Assembly: GCA_000803105.1 (NCBI GenBank)
Contig: JTDA01000013.1
Location: 62,001-126,000 of the forward strand
Reading direction: 5' to 3'
Origin: Coprobacter secundus
Lineage (GTDB): Bacteria; Bacteroidota; Bacteroidia; Bacteroidales; Coprobacteraceae
Length of the DNA: 64,000 nt
Part shown: piece after piece, positions 52,931 to 60,816 of the stretch
Layout of the letters: each line of letters starts with the position of its first letter
Numbering within the stretch: position 1 is the first letter of the stretch
Translations under genes and position numbers: made by a program
Notes under the pieces: generated by a model
Told to the model about the DNA's origin: nothing
What the model saw: only the letters and a program-made list of their open reading frames with translations
The model's database searches: none

Positions 52931-54106
52931 ATGAAACGGAAATTAGAGGAGAACATGGGAGTACCAGCGTCTTTGTTGTGGATGCTGGCTATTATTTCAG
53001 GGATTTCAGTAGCCAATTTATATTATAATCAGCCGTTGCTTAATAAGATAAGCTCTGATTTGCAAGTTTCAGAGTTTGTTGCTAATCTCATGCCGATGAC
53101 TACACAAATAGGTTATGCCATAGGACTTTTATTCATTATTCCTTTGGGGGATTTGTATAAGCGTAGGAGTATCATTGTGATTAATTTTTTGCTATTAGTC
53201 ATATCTATGTTTTCGATTGCGATATCTCTGAATATGTATTTTGTGTTGATTGCGTCACTTGTTACGGGGATATGTTCGGTAATGCCACAAATCTTTATCC
53301 CTATAGTTTCACAGTTTTCTAAACCGGAGAATAAGGCTCGTAATGTCGGATTGTTGGTAAGTGGATTATTGACAGGTATCCTTGGTTCTCGAGTGATAAG
53401 TGGTATTGTAGGGGAGTATTGTGGTTGGAGGTCGATGTATTATATAGCTGCTGGCATGATGTTGCTTTGTATTTTTATAGTAATGCGAATATTACCTGAT
53501 ATGCCTTCAAATTATAAAGGAACGTATGGCGGTTTGATGAGATCACTATTTACTCTTTTTAGAGATAATCCGACCATTCGTATGGTGTCTGCGCGGGCAG
53601 GTCTGGCTTTCGGTAGCTTCTTGGCACTATGGGCATGTTTAGCTTTCAAAATGAGCGGAGAGCCATTCTATGCAGGAAATAATGTTATTGGGATGTTGGG
53701 GCTTTGTGGTATGGCAGGAGCATTGACAGCATCGTTGGTTGGAAGTTATGTTCCTAAATGGGGTGTACGTAACTTGAATTATATAGGTGGAATTATTATA
53801 ATCGTATCATGGTGTATTATGTATCTTTTTCAAGATACTTATCTCGGTTTTATTATCGGTATTATTATGATTGATATAGGAATGCAATGTATTCAGATTA
53901 GTAACCAGACATGTGCCCTTTCATTGGCTCCCAAAGCATCTAATCGAGTGAATACAATTTTTATGACGACATATTTTATTGGAGGTTCCTTAGGTACATT
54001 TTTAGCTGGTACATTTTGGCATTTGTTTGGTTGGGAAGGAGTAACAGGAGTCGGTATATGTATGGCATTAGGTTCTCTTTTTATAACATTCTGTACGAGG
54101 CGTTAA
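52931..54106 (+). CDS. MFS transporter
   Basis: This protein of about 391 residues is a major-facilitator carrier with 12 membrane segments. The conserved N-terminal SGISVANLYYNQPLLNKIS and the loop PLGDLYKRRSIIV (RxGRR-like) are typical of a subgroup often called YfcJ/YgaY-like. I chose ATG 52931 (MKRKLEENMGVPASLL) over an upstream in-frame start at 52865. A TATTTTTG box at 52919-52926 lies so close that M at 52955 (MGVPASLLW) is also possible. Transport substrate unknown. Confidence 0.88.
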   Translation: MKRKLEENMGVPASLLWMLAIISGISVANLYYNQPLLNKISSDLQVSEFVANLMPMTTQIGYAIGLLFIIPLGDLYKRRSIIVINFLLLVISMFSIAISLNMYFVLIASLVTGICSVMPQIFIPIVSQFSKPENKARNVGLLVSGLLTGILGSRVISGIVGEYCGWRSMYYIAAGMMLLCIFIVMRILPDMPSNYKGTYGGLMRSLFTLFRDNPTIRMVSARAGLAFGSFLALWACLAFKMSGEPFYAGNNVIGMLGLCGMAGALTASLVGSYVPKWGVRNLNYIGGIIIIVSWCIMYLFQDTYLGFIIGIIMIDIGMQCIQISNQTCALSLAPKASNRVNTIFMTTYFIGGSLGTFLAGTFWHLFGWEGVTGVGICMALGSLFITFCTRR

Positions 54107-54168
54107 AATAAATAACAAATAAGAAAAATTTTCCTGAAAAGAGAAGGTTAGGGGTATATTATTTTTTG

Positions 54169-54176
54169 TACCTTTG
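54169..54176 (+). promoter_or_regulatory. -7 box deciding the DUF1599 start
   Basis: TACCTTTG at 54169-54176 matches the Bacteroidota -7 consensus and lies inside the longest possible reading frame of the next gene. That frame's upstream start (TTG 54166) cannot then be used, and ATG 54196 is favoured. The -33 region is weak (TTAG at 54148-54151). Confidence 0.5.
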
Positions 54177-54195
54177 CAAAATTAAAAAATATCTT

Positions 54196-54738
54196 ATGGC
54201 AGATACCGTTGCACAATTTGAACATGTGATAGCCGTATGTCGTGATTTGTATGCAAAAAAATTGCAGGATTACGGTCCTTCGTGGCGTATTATGCGTCCA
54301 CAATCCATTACCGATCAGATATTTATCAAGGCCAAACGTATTCGTAGTATTGAGATAAAAGGGGAGACAATGGTCGATGAGGGAATTCGTTCGGAATTTA
54401 TAGGTATTGTGAATTATGGAATTATTGGACTAATTCAACTTGCATTAGGGTATTCAGATGAGAAAGATATATCGGTAGATAAGGCTCTTGAACTATATGA
54501 TAAATACATGAACGATACAAAAAATTTGATGTTTGCTAAAAATCATGATTATGATGAGGCTTGGCGTAGCATGCGTATCAGTTCGTATACCGATCTCATT
54601 TTGATGAAAATAAATCGGACGAAAGAAATAGAAAATAATCAAGGTGAAACATTAGTTTCAGAAGGAGTAGATGCCAATTATATGGATATGGTGAACTATT
54701 CTTTATTCGGATTGATAAAATTGGAATATGGAGAATAA
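54196..54738 (+). CDS. DUF1599 protein with internal duplication (nucleotide modification associated domain)
   Basis: This protein of about 180 residues carries two tandem copies of the same module. Copy 1 (about 18-80) reads YGPSWRIMRPQSITDQIFIK, KRIRSIEIKGETMVDEG and FIGIVNYGIIGLIQL. Copy 2 (about 112-178) reads YDEAWRSMRISSYTDLILMK, NRTKEIENNQGETLVSEG and YMDMVNYSLFGLIKL. DUF1599 is also called Nmad1, a nucleotide-modification-associated domain; its biochemical role is not known. The start ATG is set by the -7 box just upstream. It overlaps the next gene by 11 nt. Confidence 0.85.
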   Translation: MADTVAQFEHVIAVCRDLYAKKLQDYGPSWRIMRPQSITDQIFIKAKRIRSIEIKGETMVDEGIRSEFIGIVNYGIIGLIQLALGYSDEKDISVDKALELYDKYMNDTKNLMFAKNHDYDEAWRSMRISSYTDLILMKINRTKEIENNQGETLVSEGVDANYMDMVNYSLFGLIKLEYGE

Positions 54739-56125
54739 AAATACGGTAGAGTCTATTGAGAATAAATGGTGGATAAGGCTTCTTATCATTTTGTCGAGAT
54801 GGGCGGTTGGGGCTACTTTTATATTTTCTGGTTTTGTGAAAGCCATAGACCCAATGGGATCCGTATATAAATTTAATGATTATTTTGTTGCTTTCGGTTT
54901 AGAATTTCTTATCCCCTTGTCTCTGATATTTGCAGTGCTTTTAGCTGCATTCGAATTTATGATTGGGGTAAACATGTTTTTGGGTTCATATCGTCGTTTG
55001 ACTTCTTGGTTGGTTTTATTTACGATGATATTTATGACTCCACTCACATTATATTTGGCGATAGCAAATCCTGTGAGTGATTGTGGTTGTTTTGGTGATG
55101 CCCTTATCTTGACCAATTGGCAGACATTCTTCAAAAATGTGTTGTTATTGGCTATTACCATATTTTTATTCATTTTTAATAATCGTATCCGAGGGATATA
55201 TAATCGTCCTGTACAGTGGATAACGGTACTTTATTCTTTGATTTTTGTATTTGCTATATCTTGGATTGGGTATAATTATCAACCCATCCTTGATTTTCGG
55301 CCATACAAAAGCGGATTGAATCTGGCAAAAGCGATGGGTACGGAATCTTCTGGTACAGGGAGTTCCGGAGAATATTTATTTATATATGAAAAAGACGGGA
55401 AACAGCAGGAGTTTACCCTTGATAATTATCCCGTAGATGATACTACCTGGACTTTTGTAGATAGAGTGGAGAAGAAAACTCCTGTAATACAAGAAGACGA
55501 GTTTATAAAAGATTTTATGATTATCTCTCCTGATTTGGGAGATGTGACGGACGAAATATTGACTAATAAAAATTACCAGTTTCTACTTTTATCTTCTGAT
55601 ATTGCAAAGGCAGATGATAGTGAAATAGACCGAATTAATGAAATCTATGATTATGCACTGGTTCATGGATATAATTTTTATTGCGTGACAGCTTCTTCGC
55701 AGGAGGATATTGCACGGTGGCAGGACGATACTGGTGCAGAATATCCATTTTATTATATGGATGAGACTGCCATAAAAACTATCATGCGGGCAAATCCCAG
55801 CATGGTATTATTAAAAGATGGTGTCATCTATTGGAAGCGGAGTGCATCGTCTTTACCTGACGAGTCGGTCCTTACGGCACCGTTAGAAAAGCTTTCTTTA
55901 GGTCAGATTCGTATGTATAATGCCGACAGGCGCATTATGTTTTTGGTTTTGATATATCTTGTGCCTATGCTTATTCTTTTATTGACGGAAAAGACTGTTG
56001 CGGCTATTATCGTTAATATTAAAAATTTGAGGATGAAGCGTCGGCAGGAAAAGGCATTGCGGTCAAAAGGGAAAAGAATAAACATAGAAAAGGAAACGAC
56101 AAAAAATGATAATAAAGAAGTGTAA
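54728..56125 (+). CDS. BT_3928-family membrane protein (DoxX/MauE-like plus C-terminal domain)
   Basis: This 465-residue protein opens with a DoxX/MauE-like membrane region of four to five segments (about 17-165) that includes NPVSDCGCFGDALILTNWQ, the cysteine pair typical of MauE-type proteins. A non-membrane domain follows (about 195-385) with thioredoxin-like spacing (FLLLSSDIAKADDSEIDR and EYPFYYMDETAIKTI). Then come one more membrane segment (about 392-415) and a basic tail. It overlaps DUF1599 and precedes tpiA by 29 nt, a gene order common in Bacteroidota. Redox or disulfide-related function is a guess from the MauE-like part. Confidence 0.8.
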   Translation: MENKNTVESIENKWWIRLLIILSRWAVGATFIFSGFVKAIDPMGSVYKFNDYFVAFGLEFLIPLSLIFAVLLAAFEFMIGVNMFLGSYRRLTSWLVLFTMIFMTPLTLYLAIANPVSDCGCFGDALILTNWQTFFKNVLLLAITIFLFIFNNRIRGIYNRPVQWITVLYSLIFVFAISWIGYNYQPILDFRPYKSGLNLAKAMGTESSGTGSSGEYLFIYEKDGKQQEFTLDNYPVDDTTWTFVDRVEKKTPVIQEDEFIKDFMIISPDLGDVTDEILTNKNYQFLLLSSDIAKADDSEIDRINEIYDYALVHGYNFYCVTASSQEDIARWQDDTGAEYPFYYMDETAIKTIMRANPSMVLLKDGVIYWKRSASSLPDESVLTAPLEKLSLGQIRMYNADRRIMFLVLIYLVPMLILLLTEKTVAAIIVNIKNLRMKRRQEKALRSKGKRINIEKETTKNDNKEV

Positions 56126-56154
56126 CTTCATTGTATAACACAATAATATTAATT

Positions 56155-56910
56155 ATGAGAAAGAACATTGTTGCAGGTAACTGGAAAATGAACAAGAACC
56201 TTCAGGAAGGTCTTGAATTGGCAAAAGGCCTAAATGAGGCTTTGGCGGGCAAAACTCCCAATTGTGATGTTATAATCGGTACTCCGTTTATTCATTTGGC
56301 AAGTGTAGTTGATGCCATCGATACAAATAAGATTGGTGTTGCTGCTGAGAATTGTGCAGACAAAGCTTCAGGTGCATATACAGGAGAAGTTTCTGCCGAG
56401 ATGGTTGCCTCTACGGGTGCTAAATATGTAATTTTAGGTCACTCAGAACGTCGTGCTTATTATCATGAGACTCCTGAGATTTTGAAAGAGAAAGTATTAT
56501 TGGCATTAGCAAATGGATTGACTCCAATTTTCTGTATTGGAGAGGTTTTGGAAGAAAGAGAAGCTGGCAAACATTTTGATGTAGTAAAATCTCAAATTGA
56601 GAGCTCTTTGTTTAATCTGGCTGCACAAGATTTTGGGAAGATAATTTTAGCGTATGAGCCGGTTTGGGCTATCGGTACAGGTAAAACAGCTACAGCGGAG
56701 CAAGCTCAAGAAATGCATGCATTTATTCGTAAAACTCTTGCTGATAAGTATGGAAAAGAGGTTGCTGATAATTGTTCTATCCTTTATGGTGGTAGCTGTA
56801 AACCTTCTAATGCAAAAGAATTATTTGCCAATCCCGATGTCGATGGCGGTTTAATTGGAGGAGCAGCATTGGAAGTAGATAGCTTTATGGGAATTATCAA
56901 TGCATTTTGA
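56155..56910 (+). CDS. tpiA: Triosephosphate isomerase
   Basis: This 251-residue glycolytic TIM-barrel enzyme interconverts dihydroxyacetone phosphate and glyceraldehyde 3-phosphate. The N-terminus MRKNIVAGNWKMNKN, the catalytic histidine region ILGHSERRAYYHE and the glutamate loop LAYEPVWAIGTGKTAT with SILYGGSCKPSN are all standard. ATG 56155 is the natural start; an in-frame start at 56131 would add eight residues. It sits between the BT_3928 and SPOR genes. Confidence 0.98.
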   Translation: MRKNIVAGNWKMNKNLQEGLELAKGLNEALAGKTPNCDVIIGTPFIHLASVVDAIDTNKIGVAAENCADKASGAYTGEVSAEMVASTGAKYVILGHSERRAYYHETPEILKEKVLLALANGLTPIFCIGEVLEEREAGKHFDVVKSQIESSLFNLAAQDFGKIILAYEPVWAIGTGKTATAEQAQEMHAFIRKTLADKYGKEVADNCSILYGGSCKPSNAKELFANPDVDGGLIGGAALEVDSFMGIINAF

Positions 56911-56927
56911 TATTTAAAATAAGATAA

Positions 56928-56969
56928 AAAGCTGCGAAAATAAGATAGAATGCTTATTTTTGCAGCTTT
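56928..56969 (+). terminator. tpiA terminator/attenuator before the SPOR gene
   Basis: A 17-bp stem with one mismatch (56928-56944 with 56953-56969, loop 56945-56952) lies 18 nt after tpiA. Its second arm contains five T (CTTATTTTTGCAG), which doubles as a possible -7 box (TATTTTTG, 56955-56962) for the next gene. Confidence 0.6.
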
Positions 56970-56988
56970 CTTATTAAACAAAAATATA

Positions 56989-57486
56989 ATGCGAAAATTA
57001 CTATTTGTTATTTCCCTTTTAGAAATAGCTGTTGTTATGATGCAGGCACAAGTGGCCGATACATCTATAGTGCAGTATCTTGAAAGGAGTGTAGGCACAG
57101 GAAAGGTGAAAATTATTCAAGATGCTCGACTTTCTTCCAGATTGGCTCGCGCAAATACTAATGGAACAGCTTCAGCATTACCTAATAATAATAAAATAGT
57201 ATCGTCATATATAACTGTCAATGGATACCGTATCCAAGTATTTTCTGATAATAATCAGCGTAAGTCGAAAGATGAGGCTAATTATAAGGCTCAGCTGATA
57301 CGGAATTTAGACCCGACAATAGAGACGTATGTTTCTTTTACTTCTCCTTTTTGGCGTTTGCGGGTCGGAGATTTCAGAACTTATGAAGAAGCTAATACAA
57401 AGCTTCGTGAATTAAAGCAGGCTTTTCCATCTTTTGCAAAAGAGATGAGAATAGTGAGGGAATCTGTACGAGTACCTCAATATTGA
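56989..57486 (+). CDS. SPOR-domain secreted protein
   Basis: This protein of about 165 residues has a signal peptide (MRKLLFVISLLEIAVVMMQAQ) and a C-terminal SPOR domain (about 80-160): NGYRIQVFSDNNQRKSK, then FWRLRVGDFRTYEEANTKL. The conserved glycines and aromatics fit. SPOR domains bind denuded peptidoglycan strands at division sites. ATG 56989 is chosen over 56950 because the longer form would place the signal peptide too far in. It follows tpiA and precedes folE on the same strand. Confidence 0.85.
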   Translation: MRKLLFVISLLEIAVVMMQAQVADTSIVQYLERSVGTGKVKIIQDARLSSRLARANTNGTASALPNNNKIVSSYITVNGYRIQVFSDNNQRKSKDEANYKAQLIRNLDPTIETYVSFTSPFWRLRVGDFRTYEEANTKLRELKQAFPSFAKEMRIVRESVRVPQY

Positions 57487-57511
57487 TAAAAATAAAAATG
57501 GGAAACAAGGA

Positions 57512-58117
57512 ATGATAAATTCAGAAGATAATAATTCGCAGCCATTGTCTTCTTCCGAGATACAGGAGCAATTGGCATATCATTATAAAAGTATTATTTC
57601 TTTATTGGGGGAGGATACTGACCGAGAAGGCCTTGTAAAGACTCCTGAACGGGTAGCTAAGGCTATGCAGTTTCTTACTCAGGGATATGCACAGTCTCCT
57701 GAGGAAATTATCTCCTCTGCCATGTTTCGTGAAGATTATCGTCAGATGGTTATTGTAAAGGATATAGATTTTTATTCTTTGTGCGAGCATCATATGTTAC
57801 CTTTTTACGGGAAGGCCCATGTAGCCTATATTCCTAATAAATATATTACTGGGTTGAGTAAAATAGCACGTATTGTAGATGTATTTGCTCGTCGATTACA
57901 AATACAGGAACGAATGACTATGCAGATAAAAGATTGTTTACAGAAAACTTTGAATCCTCTTGGTGTAATGGTCGTTATTGAGGCACAACATATGTGTATG
58001 CAGATGAGGGGGGTCGAAAAACGTCACTCTTTGACTACTACCTCCGATTTTACCGGAGCATTTAAGGATTTGAAAACTCGGGAGGAGTTTATATCGTTGA
58101 TTAAGAATAACCGATAA
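57512..58117 (+). CDS. folE: GTP cyclohydrolase I
   Basis: This 201-residue enzyme makes dihydroneopterin triphosphate from GTP, the first step of tetrahydrofolate and pterin synthesis. It carries the Zn-binding SLCEHHMLPFYGKAHVAYIP and the QHMCMQMRGVEKRHS block, with the late FTGAF. The length is typical. It is the last gene of the tpiA cluster, 25 nt after the SPOR gene. Confidence 0.97.
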   Translation: MINSEDNNSQPLSSSEIQEQLAYHYKSIISLLGEDTDREGLVKTPERVAKAMQFLTQGYAQSPEEIISSAMFREDYRQMVIVKDIDFYSLCEHHMLPFYGKAHVAYIPNKYITGLSKIARIVDVFARRLQIQERMTMQIKDCLQKTLNPLGVMVVIEAQHMCMQMRGVEKRHSLTTTSDFTGAFKDLKTREEFISLIKNNR

Positions 58118-58222
58118 AAATTGTTATCCAGTTTTTTGCAGAGAATGATTTTGTCTTAAAATATTCACTATCTAAAAGCGTAGGGGATGTATTGAAAAAA
58201 GGTAAAAAAATAGACATTTCGA

Positions 58223-58254
58223 TTTGCACAACTCAAAATATCACCTTATATTTG
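58223..58254 (+). promoter_or_regulatory. Promoter of the tRNA-Gly/Gly/Leu/Leu cluster
   Basis: TTTG (58223-58226), a 20-nt spacer and TATATTTG (58247-58254) match the Bacteroidota consensus, 11 nt before the first tRNA. Confidence 0.78.
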
Positions 58255-58265
58255 CACTCGCAAAT

Positions 58266-58338
58266 GCGAAAATAGCTCAGTTGGTAGAGCATAACCTTGC
58301 CAAGGTTAGGGTCGCGGGTTCGAGTCCCGTTTTTCGCT
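58266..58338 (+). tRNA. tRNA-Gly (anticodon GCC), copy 1
   Basis: The 73-nt cloverleaf has acceptor GCGAAAA (58266-58272) pairing with TTTTCGC (58331-58337), discriminator T, anticodon loop TTGCCAA (GCC) and T-loop TTCGAGT. CCA is not encoded. Confidence 0.96.
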
Positions 58339-58381
58339 CTGAAAACCTTTTGGAAGGTTGTTGGTTCTTTAAAATTGTAAT

Positions 58382-58454
58382 GCGAAAATAGCTCAGTTGG
58401 TAGAGCATAACCTTGCCAAGGTTAGGGTCGCGGGTTCGAGTCCCGTTTTTCGCT
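58382..58454 (+). tRNA. tRNA-Gly (anticodon GCC), copy 2
   Basis: This sequence is identical to the first copy over all 73 nt, starting 116 nt downstream of it with a 43-nt spacer. It has the same acceptor, anticodon and T-arm. Confidence 0.96.
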
Positions 58455-58476
58455 CGCATCCAGTTTTGGATGGCTT

Positions 58477-58561
58477 GCCCAAATGGCGGAATTGGTAGAC
58501 GCGCTAGTTTCAGGGACTAGTGTTCGTTTAGAACGTGCAGGTTCGAGTCCTGTTTTGGGCA
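58477..58561 (+). tRNA. tRNA-Leu (anticodon CAG)
   Basis: This 85-nt class II tRNA has acceptor GCCCAAA (58477-58483) pairing with TTTGGGC (58554-58560), discriminator A, anticodon loop TTCAGGG (CAG) with stem CTAGT/ACTAG, and a long variable arm. Confidence 0.95.
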
Positions 58562-58579
58562 CGCTTCAAAAACAAAGAT

Positions 58580-58663
58580 GTCCGGGTGGTGAAATTGGTA
58601 GACACGCTACTTTGAGGGGGTAGTGATCGTAGGATCGTGTGAGTTCGAATCTCATCTCGGACA
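58580..58663 (+). tRNA. tRNA-Leu (anticodon GAG)
   Basis: This 84-nt class II tRNA has acceptor GTCCGGG pairing with CTCGGAC (58656-58662), discriminator A, anticodon loop TTGAGGG (GAG), a variable arm around ATCGTAGGATCGT and T-loop TTCGAAT. Confidence 0.95.
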
Positions 58664-58673
58664 CGGAGTGATT

Positions 58674-58711
58674 AGGCATGACCGATAATAATCGGTTGTG
58701 CCTTTTTTATT
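58674..58711 (+). terminator. Terminator of the tRNA cluster
   Basis: Stem AGGCATGACCGAT (58674-58686) pairs with ATCGGTTGTGCCT (58691-58703), including wobble pairs, and a run of six T or more follows. It lies 11 nt after the last tRNA. Confidence 0.8.
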
Positions 58712-58814
58712 TTTATGCATTTTATTTGATTCGGGTCTTAGAGTTTTAAATAAGTTTATAGAAATATATGGATGTAAGATGCGGCTTTTTCGTTATTCAT
58801 TGGTTATGGCCTTA

Positions 58815-58843
58815 TTGTCATGGTATAAAATTTATTACCTTTG
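58815..58843 (+). promoter_or_regulatory. Promoter of the ABC-F gene
   Basis: TTG (58815-58817), an 18-nt spacer and TACCTTTG (58836-58843) give a consensus-like promoter. It rules out the upstream start at 58841 and supports ATG 58874. Confidence 0.65.
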
Positions 58844-58873
58844 TACTTGTTTTATAGTAACGGGGATAAAAGA

Positions 58874-60808
58874 ATGATTTCGATAGAAGGATTAACGGTA
58901 GAATTTGGAGGAAATCCTCTTTTCAACGATATAACATATGTAATCAATAAAAAGGACCGTATTGCTTTGGTTGGGAAGAACGGTGCAGGAAAGTCGACAA
59001 TGCTTAAAATTATTGCGGGGTTGCAACAACCGACTTCTGGGGTAGTTAATTTCCCAAAAGATTTGACAATCGGTTATTTACCACAGCAGATGCAGTTGAG
59101 CGATAGTCGTACGGTCATGGCGGAGGCCGAACAAGCTTTTTCTCATATATTTGAAATGGAAGCCCGTATAGACCGGATGAATGCAGAATTGTTGGAGCGT
59201 ACGGATTATGAGTCGGAGGAATATCAAGAGTTGATAGAACGAGTATCAAATGCTACTGAGCAGTTGCATTTGATGGGAGCCGCTAATTATCAGGCTGAGA
59301 TAGAAAAGACATTGATAGGGCTTGGTTTTTTGCGTAGTGATTTTGACCGTTCGACATCAGAATTTAGTGGTGGATGGCGTATGCGTATAGAGTTGGCAAA
59401 GCTATTATTACAACGCCCGGATGTTTTATTGCTCGATGAGCCTACCAATCATTTGGACATAGAGTCGATACAATGGCTTGAGACTTTTTTGGCGACAAGA
59501 GCCAATGCTGTTGTTCTAGTGTCACATGACAGGGCGTTTATAGACGCAGTCACGACACGGACAATTGAGATATCTTTAGGTCGTATTTATGATTATAAAG
59601 TCAATTATTCTCGTTATGTACAATTGAGGGCCGAGCGTCTTGAGCAACAAAGAAGAGCTTTTGAGAATCAGCAAAAGCAGATTCAGGATACAGAAGCATT
59701 TATAGAACGATTTCGGTATAAAGCAACAAAATCGGTGCAAGTGCAATCTCGTATAAAACAGTTGGATAAGCTTGAGAGAGTTGAGGTGGACGAAGTGGAT
59801 AATAGCCGGTTGAATTTGAAATTTCCTCCTGCACCTCGTTCAGGTGATTACCCACTTATATTTGATAATGTGGGAAAAAGTTATGGAGACCATGTGGTCT
59901 TTGCTCATGTTGATTTTACAATAAAACGTGGTGATAAAGTTGCATTTGTAGGAAAGAATGGAGAGGGGAAATCGACTTTAGTAAAGTGTATCATGAATGA
60001 GATAGACTATACCGGCAACCTTAAAATTGGGCATAATGTAAAAATCGGATACTTTGCCCAAAATCAGGCTCAATTGCTGAATGGAGAGATAACTGTTTTC
60101 GATACAATTGACAGGGTGGCTGTCGGAGATATCAGAACAAAAATACGGGATATTCTTGGAGCTTTTATGTTTGGAGGGGAAGCTTCGGATAAGAAAGTAA
60201 AGGTATTGTCTGGTGGGGAAAAGACACGTCTGGCAATGATTCGGTTATTGTTGGAGCCGGTGAATCTTTTGATTCTTGATGAGCCTACCAATCATTTAGA
60301 TATGCGGACAAAAGATGTGTTGAAGCAAGCGATAAAAGATTTTGATGGTACAGTTATTGTAGTTTCTCATGACCGAGAATTTCTTGATGGTTTAGTTACT
60401 AAAGTTTATGAGTTTGGTAATAAGCAAGTACGTGAGCATTTGGGCGGTATTTATGATTTTTTGCAACGGAAAAAGATGGATAGTCTACAGGAGTTGGAAA
60501 AAGAGAAGGTTACAGAGAAGTCGAATGTGGAAGGAATACCATCAGAAAATAAGCTTTCCTATGAAGAGCAAAAAGAGCAACAACGACAGTTGAAACGATT
60601 GGAACGTACCATTTCCGATTGTGAGAAAAAAGTGGAGGAACTTGAATTGAAAATAAAACAAATAGAAGTGCGGCTTTCTTCGGTAGAAGGTGCATCAGAT
60701 TCTTCTTTGTATGAAAAACACGGGCGGTTAAAGAAAGAGCTTGATGAAATAATAGAAAAATGGACGGAATTGACGATGGAATTAGAAGAAAAAAATAAAC
60801 AAATTTAA
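58874..60808 (+). CDS. ABC-F family ATPase
   Basis: This protein of about 644 residues has two ABC nucleotide-binding domains and no membrane segments. NBD1 holds Walker A VGKNGAGKST, signature FSGGWRMR and Walker B VLLLDEPTNHLD. NBD2 holds Walker A VGKNGEGKST, signature VLSGGEKTRLAM and Walker B LLILDEPTNHLD. Between them lies an ABC-F linker and after them a C-terminal coiled coil (about 555-640). ABC-F proteins act on the ribosome. Some protect it from antibiotics (ARE type) and others are housekeeping (EttA/Uup). This one looks Uup-like by its C-terminal coiled coil, which is inference. ATG 58874 is set by the promoter. Confidence 0.93.
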   Translation: MISIEGLTVEFGGNPLFNDITYVINKKDRIALVGKNGAGKSTMLKIIAGLQQPTSGVVNFPKDLTIGYLPQQMQLSDSRTVMAEAEQAFSHIFEMEARIDRMNAELLERTDYESEEYQELIERVSNATEQLHLMGAANYQAEIEKTLIGLGFLRSDFDRSTSEFSGGWRMRIELAKLLLQRPDVLLLDEPTNHLDIESIQWLETFLATRANAVVLVSHDRAFIDAVTTRTIEISLGRIYDYKVNYSRYVQLRAERLEQQRRAFENQQKQIQDTEAFIERFRYKATKSVQVQSRIKQLDKLERVEVDEVDNSRLNLKFPPAPRSGDYPLIFDNVGKSYGDHVVFAHVDFTIKRGDKVAFVGKNGEGKSTLVKCIMNEIDYTGNLKIGHNVKIGYFAQNQAQLLNGEITVFDTIDRVAVGDIRTKIRDILGAFMFGGEASDKKVKVLSGGEKTRLAMIRLLLEPVNLLILDEPTNHLDMRTKDVLKQAIKDFDGTVIVVSHDREFLDGLVTKVYEFGNKQVREHLGGIYDFLQRKKMDSLQELEKEKVTEKSNVEGIPSENKLSYEEQKEQQRQLKRLERTISDCEKKVEELELKIKQIEVRLSSVEGASDSSLYEKHGRLKKELDEIIEKWTELTMELEEKNKQI

Positions 60809-60816
60809 TAGAGAGA

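Noticed and set aside
58266..58454. Tandem 73-nt identical units as CRISPR or other repeat
   Set aside because: They fold as two complete tRNA-Gly genes with correct anticodons; there are only two units and a 43-nt spacer with no Cas genes.
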